DNA from: Arachnopeziza araneosa
Taxonomy: Eukaryota; Ascomycota; Leotiomycetes; Helotiales; Arachnopezizaceae
Length of the DNA: 41,728 bases
Direction: 5' to 3'
NCBI GenBank assembly: GCA_003988855.1
Contig: QYAI01000200.1
Span: 1-41,728, forward strand
The notes under the pieces were generated by a model that saw only the letters and a program-made list of their open reading frames with translations, did no database searches and had not been told where the DNA came from. Position numbers and translations under genes: made by a program. Shown one piece after another: positions 1 to 10,394 of the stretch. Each line of letters opens with the position of its first letter. The first letter of the stretch is position 1.

Positions 1-56
1 AAAGTCCTAATCCGGAGAGTTGTTCTGGCTGCATTCAGCTGGTCGATCACGTGGCA

Positions 57-84
57 ATTATTCGTTCAATATTGAACGAATAAT
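57..84. repeat. Perfect 28-bp palindrome
   Basis: The two 14-nt arms starting attattcgttcaat are exact reverse complements with no spacer, so the strand could extrude as a cruciform. A CACGTG palindrome lies just upstream at about 49-54. No gene is recognised within 600 nt on either side, so its role is unknown. It may be the edge of a mobile element or a dimeric protein site. The symmetry is read directly; any function is inference. Confidence 0.9.
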
Positions 85-691
85 CCGCTTGCGACAGATC
101 TAGCCCACTCTGTATTTGAGCAGCGAAGTTGAACAAGTGCTAGTAATGAAGCCATACACTCGCATACAGTGACGTGAATCATGGATTGTGACATAACAGT
201 GGGATGTTTAGAATCGGCTCCGGTGAGAACCCTCGATCAATTTGACAGGGGGAGCGAGAACGGGTACCCTCGCAATATCTTAATAGGTAGCTCTGTTCTA
301 GACTAATAAGTATTACTGGAATTACATTCAAATAATATAGAAATACATCCAAATGTGAGGGTCAAGTGTGGTGGTCGCTAAATCCAGCAGTTCTACTCGC
401 TGTCTTATGTGAAGATTGGTACCCCGCTAGATTATCCACAATATGAGGTAAGGTTCATCCAAATGTAAATACTACCTAGTTTTTGCACAATTTCCAGTTC
501 GTACGCATTACTAATTTTGTACAAACAATTTGGTTTTTTCACGTTGTTTAGTTTGCACAAATTGTCTACTTAGTTATAATATAACTAAATTCGACGCTGA
601 GACGACTGAGATGATGCCATTGGCTTTCTCGGAATTTAGAAAAAATCGCGTATTATTCTCCTATTTCTCAGTCTCTTATTCTTGCAACTAA
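85..691. other. AT-rich gene-free flank
   Basis: No open frame with coding character was found on either strand. The stretch contains one copy of a dispersed repeat (340-406) and AT-rich runs such as the one near 530-600. It ends at the stop codon of the hydrolase gene. It looks like degraded repeat DNA. Confidence 0.5.
340..406 (+). repeat. Dispersed repeat copy A
   Basis: This segment aligns by eye with 11231-11300. Both carry aatacatccaaatgt, then a variable few bases, then ggtggtcgct and an aat(t/c)cagc block. Differences are scattered substitutions and small indels, as expected for old transposon fragments. No ends or target-site duplications could be assigned. Confidence 0.6.
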
Positions 692-2322
692 CTAGTCGGG
701 AGGATTATCTCTCAAATCGAAAAGGTGCTTAACAACCTCTGAAGTCTTACATCTTAAGGCATTATGATAAAGCACGTTCGTTACAAAAAATTTCAACCCT
801 CTCACTCTGCCCGCCGTCTCCATAGCAAACTCATACGGAACATACAAGTCCTCGGTATATATGACCTACACCCGTAAGTTAATATTTACTTTGTAAGACT
901 CGAGCTATACGCACAGCAAACACAGGCACTTCATTCTTCGCAAGTACCTCCAAATCATACAACATTGGCCATTCAAAATTAGCCAAGATCTCAGCAACAG
1001 CCGCCACCTTCTCCAACTCCCCATAGACCTCAAACATGAAAGGAAATATCATCTCGCTAGCAAAGCTCAAATATCCTTCATCCCCTTTCCCTTCCAATTT
1101 AAAATTCGACCTCAACCAAGCGAACTCCTCAAACCTCTCTCCTACACGTTGAGCGCTCCATCTCGCCGTCTTGTCCTGGCAGTAGATCGACTCATGCAAC
1201 AACGCGTGCAGGATATTGTCATCAAGATCCGGAAATGCGTAAGCCAATCGATTCAGTGTTGCGCGCGTTAAGAACGAGAATTCTTGTAAGTCAGTGGAGG
1301 CTTGGAGCAAAATCTCGTGCACAAAGTCGAAGCCGCCGTGCTTGCCGAAGGCGGTGCCTATGGTGAGAAAGCGCTGGAGGGTGAGGAGACCGCCGGCTAT
1401 AAGGGAGATGGGTGGGGAGTCCGCAATGTAGGCAGCGATGCGGTGGACGGTTTTGATGTCTTCTGGATACTCGTGGCTGTTAGCAAGGAAGCTGATAAGC
1501 ATTCACTCATAGTAGTCTTACCTTCTCGTAGAACGCCTTATTTCTTTGCAGGGCCTTAGCAAAAGTAGCAGCGTACACTTCGTCTACTGTTCGCATAATT
1601 GCTGCTAGCCCTCCACATATAAATGCCTCTTCTACACCCTCAGGAAATAACGACAGGTAAGTCAAGCAGCAGAATCCCCCAAAAGACTGGCCTATAATAG
1701 ACCACCTGCTTTGGTTGTCCGTTACGTCCTTAGTAATTAACTTTCTAATGGCTTCACAGTCCCTCACGATACTATCCGCTCGAAATAACTTTAGGTAATC
1801 AGCTTGTTCCTGAGCATTACCCCTTAGCCGTAATGTCTCCACCGACACTTTCGTGCTTAGGCCTGTTCCGCGTTGGTCCAGGTAGAGCATCTGATACCCC
1901 TTTTCGAGCATGAGCTTTGTTAAAGGAAAGTTTTGCGGTGGTGGACAGGGCTTTCCAGGGCCACCCTGGAGATAGAGGAGCCATGGTCTCTGCTTTGTGG
2001 GAGGGTTAGTTGCGGTGCTACTCAGAGAGACTTTTGTGCGGGTGACACTCCGAGCAAAGAGCGTTATGGGCTCGGAGGAAGGCTGGGAATGATCGAGTGA
2101 TACTTGGAAGAAGAGTTCGGTGATCTTGAGTTGTCCTGTCTCAGGTTAGTACGAAAGAGAATCAGGTCAGAATTGGGAGATAAATTTCATAGGTATAATA
2201 TAAAAGACTATGTTTTCAAACACTCATAGTCAAAGTCTCGGGTTAAGAAAGTGCCTCGAGACTTTGGATTACTTACCGGGCAAGATATGGCTGGCGGAGC
2301 TTAGGAGCTTGGCTTCTGACAT
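692..2322 (-). CDS. Proline iminopeptidase-like serine hydrolase (S33 family)
   Basis: Predicted to cleave N-terminal proline from peptides; probably cytosolic, since no signal peptide is visible. Model: exons 2322-2277, 2135-1522, 1469-915, 865-692, giving 462 residues. Visible motifs are the oxyanion-hole GGPG (residues 73-76), DQRGTG, the nucleophile elbow GQSFGG with Ser166, the late YTED segment with an Asp near 411, and LYHNAL with the catalytic His near 439. Order and length fit fungal proline iminopeptidases. The last exon was found by splicing past an in-frame stop at 879, through an intron at 914-866 (GTGCGT..GTAG). Intron 1 has a perfect TACTAAC branch point. Intron 2 (1521-1470) joins in frame only with a GAG acceptor; the ordinary CAG 7 nt upstream breaks the frame. 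It is divergent from the kinase-like gene, with 253 nt between start codons. Confidence 0.88.
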
Positions 2323-2575
2323 AATGACTGGCGAGTGTTTATCGCACTAAGGAAACAGACTTTACTAATTTTAATTTAGAAGAAATAAGATGAGATCTCA
2401 CTGTTATGACATTATATGTTTCTCTTGTAGCTCTAGACATTTATATCTTTTGACTTCGATAAGCTGAGGTCTGCAGCGGTAACATAAGTGGCAAGCGAAT
2501 CCCACTCTTAAACTCCTACTCTGCAGATAACCTCATTGTCAAGAGTGGAGCGATAGCTTTTCAATTGGATTTGAG

Positions 2576-4330
2576 ATGGAGCTCAATCTAGATTCAATCA
2601 ACAGGACAGTGTTTCCCACGGCAGCTTTTGCTGCAGAGCTAAAACCACCAGATTCGTTGACTGTTCGAGAGCAAAATCCCGCGCCATCATCCCGTGAGGA
2701 TGCAGACTCGGATATTCTCAGCAGCATCAGCAGTCTCGCTCGGGTGCAGAGCCCTAGATGGGAAATTCATGGATGCGCTGGATTTGGGACACAATTCTTC
2801 ACGATCCCCGTTTTCCTTTCAAACCTCGTTCCCATGAGGATCGACACATTCATACCATCTCCCACTACCCTCCCAGCCCAGCTTGTGCAGACCCTTGAGA
2901 TCGATAAAGCTTTCCACATTAGAGACTCACGGGTAGCGCTTCTCGCCATCTCACAGCATATATTGCAGAGATTAGAGATCTGGACGCAATCCTTCCCCGA
3001 CTTTGCCGGGTTCTACAGCCGTCTCCCTTTCGGCTCCAGGATCCTCTTTCAGAATCTCAGCAAAGACGTACGAGATATAAGGATTCAGATAGTACAGACA
3101 CATAACCTCGAGAAGCAATTTCTCTCGGTGGATTCTCTCAAACTCCTTTGGACGGCCATCCCAGCATCCTCCTGGCCGCCTACGTTAGAGCTCTCTCAAA
3201 CACGATTTATACGCCAACTGCACGACAGTACATGCTTAATCCAGCTCCTAGATGGCAGTACGGTGGTGATGAAAGCTCTAAATTCCTCCCCCAAATACCT
3301 CTACCACGAACTCCGCACCCTGCTCACTCTCCCACCCCACCCCAACATCATTCATCCTCCCCTCCACCTCATCACAAAGCGCTGCTCCTTCGGTTCAAAA
3401 CATGGCGTCCTCGGCTTCACGACAGCGTACCAACCCAACCTGACCCTACAAGACAGCCTCCCTCTCCTCTCCTCCCAATCTCGTCTCACCCCAGCCATGC
3501 AGCTAAAATGGTCCCTGCAAATCACTTCCGCGCTCATCCACATCCGGGAGCAAGGAAAGACCTTCTACAGCGACCTCCGCGCCGAGAACATCGTCCTCTC
3601 GTCGACCATGGATCTCGTGCTGGTGGACTTTGAGCAGCGAGGCGTGTGGTCGCAGTTCGCGCCGCCAGAGATAAATTACCTCGAGCACCTCGCCGGCCTC
3701 GCTGCCTCGTCCCTCCTCCCGAGTACGACTCGTGACAGATTCAGAGACCTGTACCAGACGTACATGGGAACCACGACACCTCAACCGACCGAGCAGTACC
3801 GGAACCCGGAAAGAGGGTACTGCGCGCCGTGGCTGTGTCTGAGCGAGCAGGAGCAGGAGATGGGCGAGGTGTACATGCTTGGGCGTCTGCTGTGGTGTGT
3901 GTTTGAGGGAGTCTCTGCGCCCGAGGAGCCGGTTTGGGTGAGTTACGTGGGGGAGCAGAGGGGCTTGGAGTTTCCGAATTATGAGAGGACGCCGAGAGAG
4001 ATGAGGGTGATTATTGACATGTGTACGAGGGGGAGGAAGAGGTGGGAAGAGCAGCTGCCAGTTGTGAGGAGGGGGGATAAGCTTGTTTTGCGGAGGAGGG
4101 AGGGGGAGAGTGTAGTTTTTGAGAGAAATTCGGAGATTATTGAAAGGGGGGCGGCAAGGTGGTGGGAGAAGGAATTGATGGAAGCATGTGCCTTTTTGGA
4201 GAAAAGGGCGAAGACTGAAAATGATAGTAGTAGGAATTGGTTTGGAAGACCTACACTTAGAGAGGTATTAGACATGTTGAGAGCGTATGGGAGAGAACAA
4301 TGTATCCTAGCTAAAGATTCTGATGAATAA
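2576..4330 (+). CDS. Divergent protein kinase-like protein
   Basis: A single-exon gene for 584 residues. The first 200 residues have no recognised domain. The kinase-like core follows: VVMK with the candidate ATP-anchoring Lys at 233, YHEL with the helix-C Glu near 246, a catalytic-loop equivalent YSDLRAEN with Asp333 and Asn338, and DFEQ with Asp351 in place of DFG. No clear glycine-rich loop is seen. The essential Lys, Asp, Asn and Asp are present, so activity is possible, but the HRD-to-YSD and DFG-to-DFE changes mark a divergent or degenerate kinase, as is common in fungal lineage-specific families. The C-terminal 200 residues are rich in Arg and Glu. It converges on the dioxygenase gene, 101 nt apart. 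The substrate is unknown. Confidence 0.8.
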   Translation: MELNLDSINRTVFPTAAFAAELKPPDSLTVREQNPAPSSREDADSDILSSISSLARVQSPRWEIHGCAGFGTQFFTIPVFLSNLVPMRIDTFIPSPTTLPAQLVQTLEIDKAFHIRDSRVALLAISQHILQRLEIWTQSFPDFAGFYSRLPFGSRILFQNLSKDVRDIRIQIVQTHNLEKQFLSVDSLKLLWTAIPASSWPPTLELSQTRFIRQLHDSTCLIQLLDGSTVVMKALNSSPKYLYHELRTLLTLPPHPNIIHPPLHLITKRCSFGSKHGVLGFTTAYQPNLTLQDSLPLLSSQSRLTPAMQLKWSLQITSALIHIREQGKTFYSDLRAENIVLSSTMDLVLVDFEQRGVWSQFAPPEINYLEHLAGLAASSLLPSTTRDRFRDLYQTYMGTTTPQPTEQYRNPERGYCAPWLCLSEQEQEMGEVYMLGRLLWCVFEGVSAPEEPVWVSYVGEQRGLEFPNYERTPREMRVIIDMCTRGRKRWEEQLPVVRRGDKLVLRRREGESVVFERNSEIIERGAARWWEKELMEACAFLEKRAKTENDSSRNWFGRPTLREVLDMLRAYGREQCILAKDSDE

Positions 4331-4431
4331 GCTGTACAGCTCATTCATGAGCAGCAAAAGAACTTTGGTAAGAGCAAAATCACAGGCTTCGCACTATACA
4401 CTATTTATAAAATAAAAGAAACAGAAAATCC

Positions 4432-5796
4432 TTAGTTAGGATATTTCCGCAGAGGGAAAAAAGCTTCCGGCATAGGCTCAATATTCCACACTCTATCCCC
4501 CTCCTCCCCGAACGCCGAATCCCAATCCACACTCAACACATCCGGCAGCTCCCATCCCTTATCCTCATTCCTCAACCACATCCTCGCCAGATGTCTTCTC
4601 TTTCCCGTCTCATCGGAAAACAAATCCCTTCTATGCAAGATCGCCAGATTGTTGATGAAGTGCAAGTCGCCATCTCGCGTAGCAAAACGTAAGGAATTTG
4701 CTTCTGCGATGTCTTGGATCGTTTCAAGAGCCTCAAGCTGCTCGCCAGTGCAATCTGGTACGCCGATGGGGCGAGGAAACAGAGCTGTCCCGACCAGGGA
4801 TTCAATGGCGAAGTTGATGATTAACTTCGAGTTGAGATAAAAGAGGATGGGACGTTGATGGTAATAGGGTCTGTGGCACGAAAGAATTATTAGATAGACG
4901 AGGATTATGGAGGTAAATATACTTTACAAACGGCCAGTCTGGTTGAGCAAGGGATCGAATGATATCGGGCCTAGTTGCTGCGAGGACGTTATAGATCGTA
5001 TAGATGGATGCAATGATACACTCTCCGCCTTGGATCGCCGGAGAACGAGTTTGGAATGCAGTTATATCTCCTATACCATCGGTGTGAAAGGACTAAGCTT
5101 AGCTATTAGAACAAGTTTTAGAGTAAGAAGATACTTAATTACATACAATGCTTGCTTGGGAGTGTCTCAAATGTGCAGAGCGGGACGGTGTTGAGGAGTT
5201 GTAGGGGTCATGGATAACATGCACTTTGATATCAGTTAAAGCTTTCCCCGTCCAATGTTTCAACGTACCAATCATGTTTCCAACCTCATCCTGTCTGCCT
5301 CTCTTATCGGCGATATAACTCTGAATGCCCAGAAAGATTATTGTAATGTCTTCCGTCGAGTATTTATCTTGCTCGATACCGCGCAGGACGAAAAACCCTT
5401 TCCCATCATGGACCTCGGATGAAAGATCTTGGAGAGCTTGTCGAAGGGTGGGGAGTGGGAAGTTGTCGCTATTCACAAGATCGCCATCGAGACCGAGACC
5501 AACGTGACTGTAAGCATTCTTCAGCGTTGACAGACAGAAGATATTGTACCTTTGAAGAAGTTCAGAGCGAAGTCTATTTCCCCCCTTTCCTCGTAATTGA
5601 GATGGTAGACATATTCTCTTTCATCCATCATGTTTGGCCCACTCCAGGCCATCTTGGCTGATACATAGCTGGGGAACTCTTCAGGGATGGTATCTCGAAC
5701 GCGAAATTTGGCGCTCTCGACATTCGAGGGTGTAACCTTATCTGAGGTGTCTTTATGAACATTCAAGTGTGTTGGGTAGGGTAGATTTAGAGCCAT
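4432..5796 (-). CDS. TauD/TfdA-family Fe(II)/2-oxoglutarate dioxygenase, possibly frameshifted
   Basis: Expected to hydroxylate a small substrate (taurine-like or another; not predictable) using Fe(II) and 2-oxoglutarate. Exons: 5796-5550, 5507-5147, 5092-4932, 4870-4432; about 402 residues. The facial-triad start is FHTDGIGD (HxD), the distal His lies in NNLAILHRRD, and the 2-oxoglutarate Arg is in HLARMWLR. Other family marks are DNFPLPTL, GKGFFVLRG, and GECIIAS. Intron 1 (5549-5508, GTACAA..ACAG) does not close: the phase is one base short, exactly as if a G had been lost from an ancestral CAG|GT junction giving Lys-Gly-His. Intron 3 closes only with a GTTTGT donor (4931), not the nearby GTAAAG. 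The gene may be recently broken, or the sequence may carry an error. No signal peptide is seen. Confidence 0.78.
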
Positions 5797-6512
5797 AGTT
5801 GAGGCAGTTGACTAGATCGAAAAACGAAGGCCTAGTACAGATAGAATGACATCTAAAGATACGATAAAAGATATTTTGAGATTAGTGTCAGATTGATGAC
5901 CTTGGAATGATTTGGTGTTGGGCTTTTCCTATATCGGTTTCACAATTTCACGGTCATCCTTTGTAACCTGTGGAGGCGCAACTACAGTAAATGCAAGATA
6001 ACAATCTTGCGACTAGTGCGGGGTAGCAAATGGAACGGTCCAATAAGGAACCATCACGTGTTTGTAACATCCACCGGAAATTCCTCACAGGGTAGATTGG
6101 TAAAACTCCTTTGCTGCTGAAAAAGACTTGTCTCCTCTCTCTGCAGTTATCAATAGACGTGCTAATCAGACCTCATTATTCCACCGTGACTCCATCCAGA
6201 ATCCAACACAAATGGACAAATGACCCGAGCATGTAAATTGACGCATCGGGAAGACCGTTGACTGCTAGGCGAGGGTGTCATGCACGAGTACCCCATAGTT
6301 GCAAGCAAGAAGCCTGCTGGCAGCGCGTACAATAGAGGAATCCTTGATTATATGAAGTTTGTTTAGCTAGAAGGCGGGATGATATTACCTTGTTCGGGTA
6401 TGTCCGCAAGGCCGATGTGGGGTGAGCCATCAATAATTAAAGCCTGATGTCTGCAGAGATGGTTCACCTTAAGCTAGCCGTGTTGTGGACAATCTTCAAG
6501 CCCGAGCCACAA
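5797..6512. other. Intergenic region, promoter side of the dioxygenase gene
   Basis: This is the upstream region of the dioxygenase and the downstream region of the zinc-cluster regulator. No coding frame, RNA gene or clear repeat was seen. Any dioxygenase promoter should lie in the first few hundred bases. Confidence 0.5.
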
Positions 6513-9226
6513 TCAGACTAAGGAGTCAGATCTTGGTTTCCAATCCTCTTCGTAGAGTTGAGCCACGAAATAATAGTCGTCTTCCGATGACCCATTCTCT
6601 CGAAGGGCACTGAAACGACGCTCTATTCAAGAAAGTCAGGAAATGAACAGAGCAAATGGTAAAAGCCACACGTACTATTCATTTTGATAAAAGTCGATGC
6701 TTCCTTGACAAACACAATCTGAGCAGGGTTTAGAGTAGATATCATCGAAGCTTGCGAATTGTCCCAATCCAAGGCAAAGGGTTGGAGTCCTTTGTTGCAA
6801 TAATGCCAGTGAGCTAAGAGGATATTGGCTCCTGTATGGTACTCTTCCACCATTGCAGGTCTTGCAAAGCGGCGCTATTCAAATGTCAGCAACTCAAGAT
6901 GCAGCAATGTAGTTCAGTTGAAGACCTTCAAGCCATGTTTGATGGCGTAGCCAGCATCATGCTTCGTGATCATGCTACAGTTGTGCAACAAGATGAATAT
7001 GCACAGGTAAATGCAAAGCCATGATTCTGCTTTGTTTGCGAGCACCATTCGCTGCAGCTCTTCCAATATCATGCGTCTCAACGGCAATTGAATTGCCTGC
7101 GTCATGATATAATCAGTCTGTGCGCCCAAGACTGGCGGAATGGGTATCTTGTTGTGCATTGGGCTTGACTTGTCCATCATATCAGAGGACATGCCAAGGG
7201 TATCTTCTCCGCATATTCTTTCGGAGCAGGTGGTGATCCTTATCGCTACCCAGAGCCTCAAGACCATTTTCAGAAGTTTTCTCTCCGATTCGGCCTAGAA
7301 GTTTTAGTCAATTTGACGGTCTATATGGAAAGGATATAGGGATTCATACCATGTCATGGTTTGACTCGTAGATTGCTTGATTGTAAGTCCCCCATAGTAG
7401 ATTGTCTTCATAGCTCAGAATGCTATGAAAAAATTGGGGTCCTTCTTGATTGATGTAATCTTTGTAAGTTTGAGTAGCTGCTGCCAAGTCGACAATCGCA
7501 TAAGGCGGAAGCTCAACTGACTTCTTGATATCACCATCTGCCCACGTTCTACTTAATTTGTCTCCAGGCATAGGCTTAAACCGTCTCACGACAAGAGTTA
7601 GAGCGTTGTCGCTGTAACCTTGGGTGACCTTGATACTTCGGAGTTCCGATGATGCCCATCCAGTGATGTTTTGAACTTTAGCGTTCGCCCATCGCCTAGT
7701 CCATTCATGTCCTGGCACATTGCCGAGTTTGAACATTCTGACATCGGTGATTTTGTAACGGAGGCAGGGAAGCTGAGATATTCTCGTGAAAGAGAGGCCT
7801 CGGCAAGTCAAGCAGACGCCTCGGGGGTCAGAAGGATCTGCAATACACTGCAGAGTGTTAGCGAAGGGAAAAGAAGCCAGAAAGGATCCGTTACTCGTAT
7901 GCGCTGCATTCGGCAGCGAAGACAAGCTGTGAGCTTTCTTGTACGTGCAGTTTCCGCTCGTTCGTTAGGATCTCGGAAGGGCCTTCGGCGTGTGGGCTTT
8001 GTGCTTTCGCCAGAGCTGTGTTCATCTAACATGATAAGCAGGTTTTCGCTACCTTCTTTTTCATTTGAGGAGTTTCCTGATGATGAGCTACGGGTATCGG
8101 TGCGATCGGTTTCAATCAAAATATCTGAAGTTTCGGAATATTTCTCGGCATCTGAAGAAGAGTTCGCCAGCAGCAGTTCCGGATACTCCATTCTTGGTCC
8201 CTCAGCAGATGGCTGAGATGACTGCACTGGTAGACTACGCGCGCCATCCTCTAAAACCAGCCGGTTCCAGGGAGTTAGTCCAGAGAAGGTATCACAGCTA
8301 AAGAGACCGTCACACTAATTCTTTCAATTAGGGTAATTCTGTCAGGCACAAGGAAGAGGTAGGCATACCATTTCCCACTCGGCAAACTCTGTGTCAAAGG
8401 TGAGATTATTGGCAGTAGTCATACTAGGATCTGAGAAGAAAAATCCAGGACTCGCTGATGTTCCCTGGGGATGAGGTTCGTAAGTTGTTGAAACTGGCGC
8501 ATACGAGTTGAAAGATTGGGAATCTACTAGTATTAGCTGTTTGAAATTGACTAGAAAGAACACCAAGTGGCACACCTTGAAAATTTGAGTTTGGGTGTGA
8601 ATCAAAGAGGTCGGCGAAGCATTCAGACCATTGACTAGGCAGTATATGCGTACCAAAGAAATTGGAGGGTTGAGCTTGTTGACGCGAGAGAGTCCTCATT
8701 AGGGGCCTTTCCAAAGCTTGCTTCTCAGAAGAGATTTCAGCTAACGATGACGAGGGAATCGGTTCCGGAGCGTTGCTTTTCCGTGCTAACTCTGCACACT
8801 CCTTCGGCTTCTGTTTAGTTCTTTTCGGACTGCTTCTAGCCATCTCCAAAGATTTAGTCGCATGCTTCATAGCTGCAGGAAGATCAACCTGCGAGACCTG
8901 AAGGATTGATGCAGCTCGTGTCAACACGTCTTTGTCTTCCTCAGATAACAATCGGACGTCGACACGCGCTCGATAGATTTTCTTCGCAGGCCGAATGGGC
9001 TGGCACGAGTTGCTACCGGTTCTCTGTCGCTTCCGAGATGGTGACTGCGATGAGGGTTAGGACAGGCAGCTCTATGAGACGAGTGGAACATAGCATGATA
9101 TATATAAAGAAAGGGAAAGCTGTGCGTGGCAATGACGAATCAAAAGAGGCGCTGAAGGGGAGGCAACGCAACTGCACAAGGCCCCTGACTTACTATGGAA
9201 GTGGCGGCTTGCTCTGGTGGCTCCAT
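6513..9226 (-). CDS. Fungal zinc-cluster transcription regulator with an internal Cys cluster
   Basis: Eight exons (9226-9194, 9044-8576, 8523-8369, 8314-7895, 7847-7350, 7294-6926, 6874-6676, 6622-6513) join in phase to 750 residues. The Cys motif spans an intron: ACLRCRMQRIR then C, continuing GVCLTC and LPCLRYKITD, with Cys near 350, 353, 360, 371, 374 and 387. The last loop (12 residues) is longer than in a classical Gal4 cluster, but the TRI..LPCLRYK arrangement recurs in a fungal regulator family. A Ser-rich, acidic N-terminal third precedes it. The end, SEDDYYFVAQLYEEDW, also looks family-typical. Presumed nuclear DNA-binding regulator; the target is unknown. The first exon encodes 11 residues before a 149-nt intron (GTAAGT, CTAAC branch). 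The donor at 6925 (GTCTTC) is weak but phase-correct. Confidence 0.85.
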
Positions 9227-9584
9227 CCTCGTTCCGCGGCCAGCGTCCTCCGGGGGGGGGAACGGCAATCTACACACAAAAGAAGTGGGTGCAACGTGCG
9301 TTCTTAAAACATCGAAATGCACGGGATGCAGGCCCAGAGAGTCCGGAGGGTGTGATATTATGAGGCTAACCGGTCTGCCACGCTCATCGGTCGCTTCACC
9401 GGTTTAGATACGACGTTGGGTCAGGCCCTAAGGAAGTTGTTGCTTTCACAGAGGGATTCAGCCCTGTCCAAGACACGAACCGGTCTGGAAAAGGCTGCAC
9501 CAATCGCGTGGAGAGTTGTCTTAAACCTAAGGCATGTCATTGTATAGCCACCGTCCGAGGGCGGGGAGCAGCTTCAGCTTCGTC
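9227..9584. other. Upstream region of the regulator gene
   Basis: GC-rich stretch with several ACCGGT or CACGTG-like words and a run of nine G at about 9252-9260. No gene was seen. It probably contains the regulator's promoter. Confidence 0.4.
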
Positions 9585-9870
9585 CACGTGACCGGTATGA
9601 AGCCCCCCGATGCCGATCGCCGCGACTCCCCGCGGTCCCGTGACCGGTGAGGCCCACCAGCGCTTCTTGTGTCTCTAGACGAACTTTCAAGATATCACGA
9701 CCGATGTGGATGCCACAGTCTCACGTCGCAGGAGCCTTCTCCACGTGACCGGTATAGAGGAGGCTTTCAAGATACCACGACCGATGAGAATGCTCTTCCT
9801 TCCAAGAACCTCCTGTCGTACCTATGAACCGCGTCCGCGTGACCGGTATAGACGTCTCTTTGCAACCGAT
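9585..9870 (+). repeat. ACCGGT-rich degenerate tandem array
   Basis: The word C(A/G)CGTGACCGGTATA occurs at 9585, 9742 and 9836, with a shorter version at 9639. A second word, ctttcaagat(a/c)ccacgaccgatg or a near relative, occurs at 9684 and 9764 and in shortened form near 9857. Spacings of 80, 94 and 157 nt suggest a unit of about 80-95 nt that has diverged. CACGTG and ACCGGT are both palindromic, so it could be a minisatellite or a set of repeated factor sites between the regulator and the small gene downstream. Confidence 0.7.
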
Positions 9871-10174
9871 GAAAACACTCATTTGCTCTCAGTGTCCAGC
9901 CTGATCCAAGTTTTGCCTTGCCGTTCTGGCTCTATCGTGATGTTGCGCTGAACCGTTGAAGAATTGACCAGCCGGTCAGCAAGAGGCCGCATGTATAACT
10001 GCATTCCTTTCTCCTTGTCCCCCTCTCACTTTTTCTGCCGTTTCCGAAAAGAGAAGAGAAAGGATTCCTGTTACTTCTACACTTCACGCCCACTTCTACT
10101 TCTCCCTCGCGCAATGCCAGCTCCTCAATCACGGCTCGTGGTCGTGTCCCTCTATACGCACCTCATTTCCCAAA

Positions 10175-10394
10175 ATGGTGAGTTTAGCTGCCAAACTTCT
10201 GTCATAAACAAAGTTGACATAATCAGAAGACTTCCCGCCAGGTTGGAAATCCACCTCGTGTCAAGGAAAGGAGGCGAGAGAATGGGACTGGGCTGGTACC
10301 GATGGATCCCAGGCGCCACAGGGAGAGGAGAGAAGTCTTGCAGCAGAGAGCACATGCTGCGGGACTGCAAGAGAAGAAGAAGGCTACGAGCTAG
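10175..10394 (+). CDS. Possible 56-residue basic protein of unknown function
   Basis: The ATG at 10175 is followed at once by a consensus donor GTGAGT. A 49-nt intron (10178-10226) with a TTGACAT branch-like site ends in ATCAG, and the second exon runs open to TAG at 10392. The product is very basic, rich in Arg, Lys, Glu and Gln, beginning MKTSRQVGNPPR, with a likely helical C-terminal half (RRHRERREVLQQRAH). A long pyrimidine-rich stretch lies upstream, as in highly expressed fungal genes, and an intron directly after ATG is typical of small housekeeping genes. I do not recognise the family. A competing frame from an ATG at 10114 uses the same intron but gives a less convincing protein. Confidence 0.42.
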
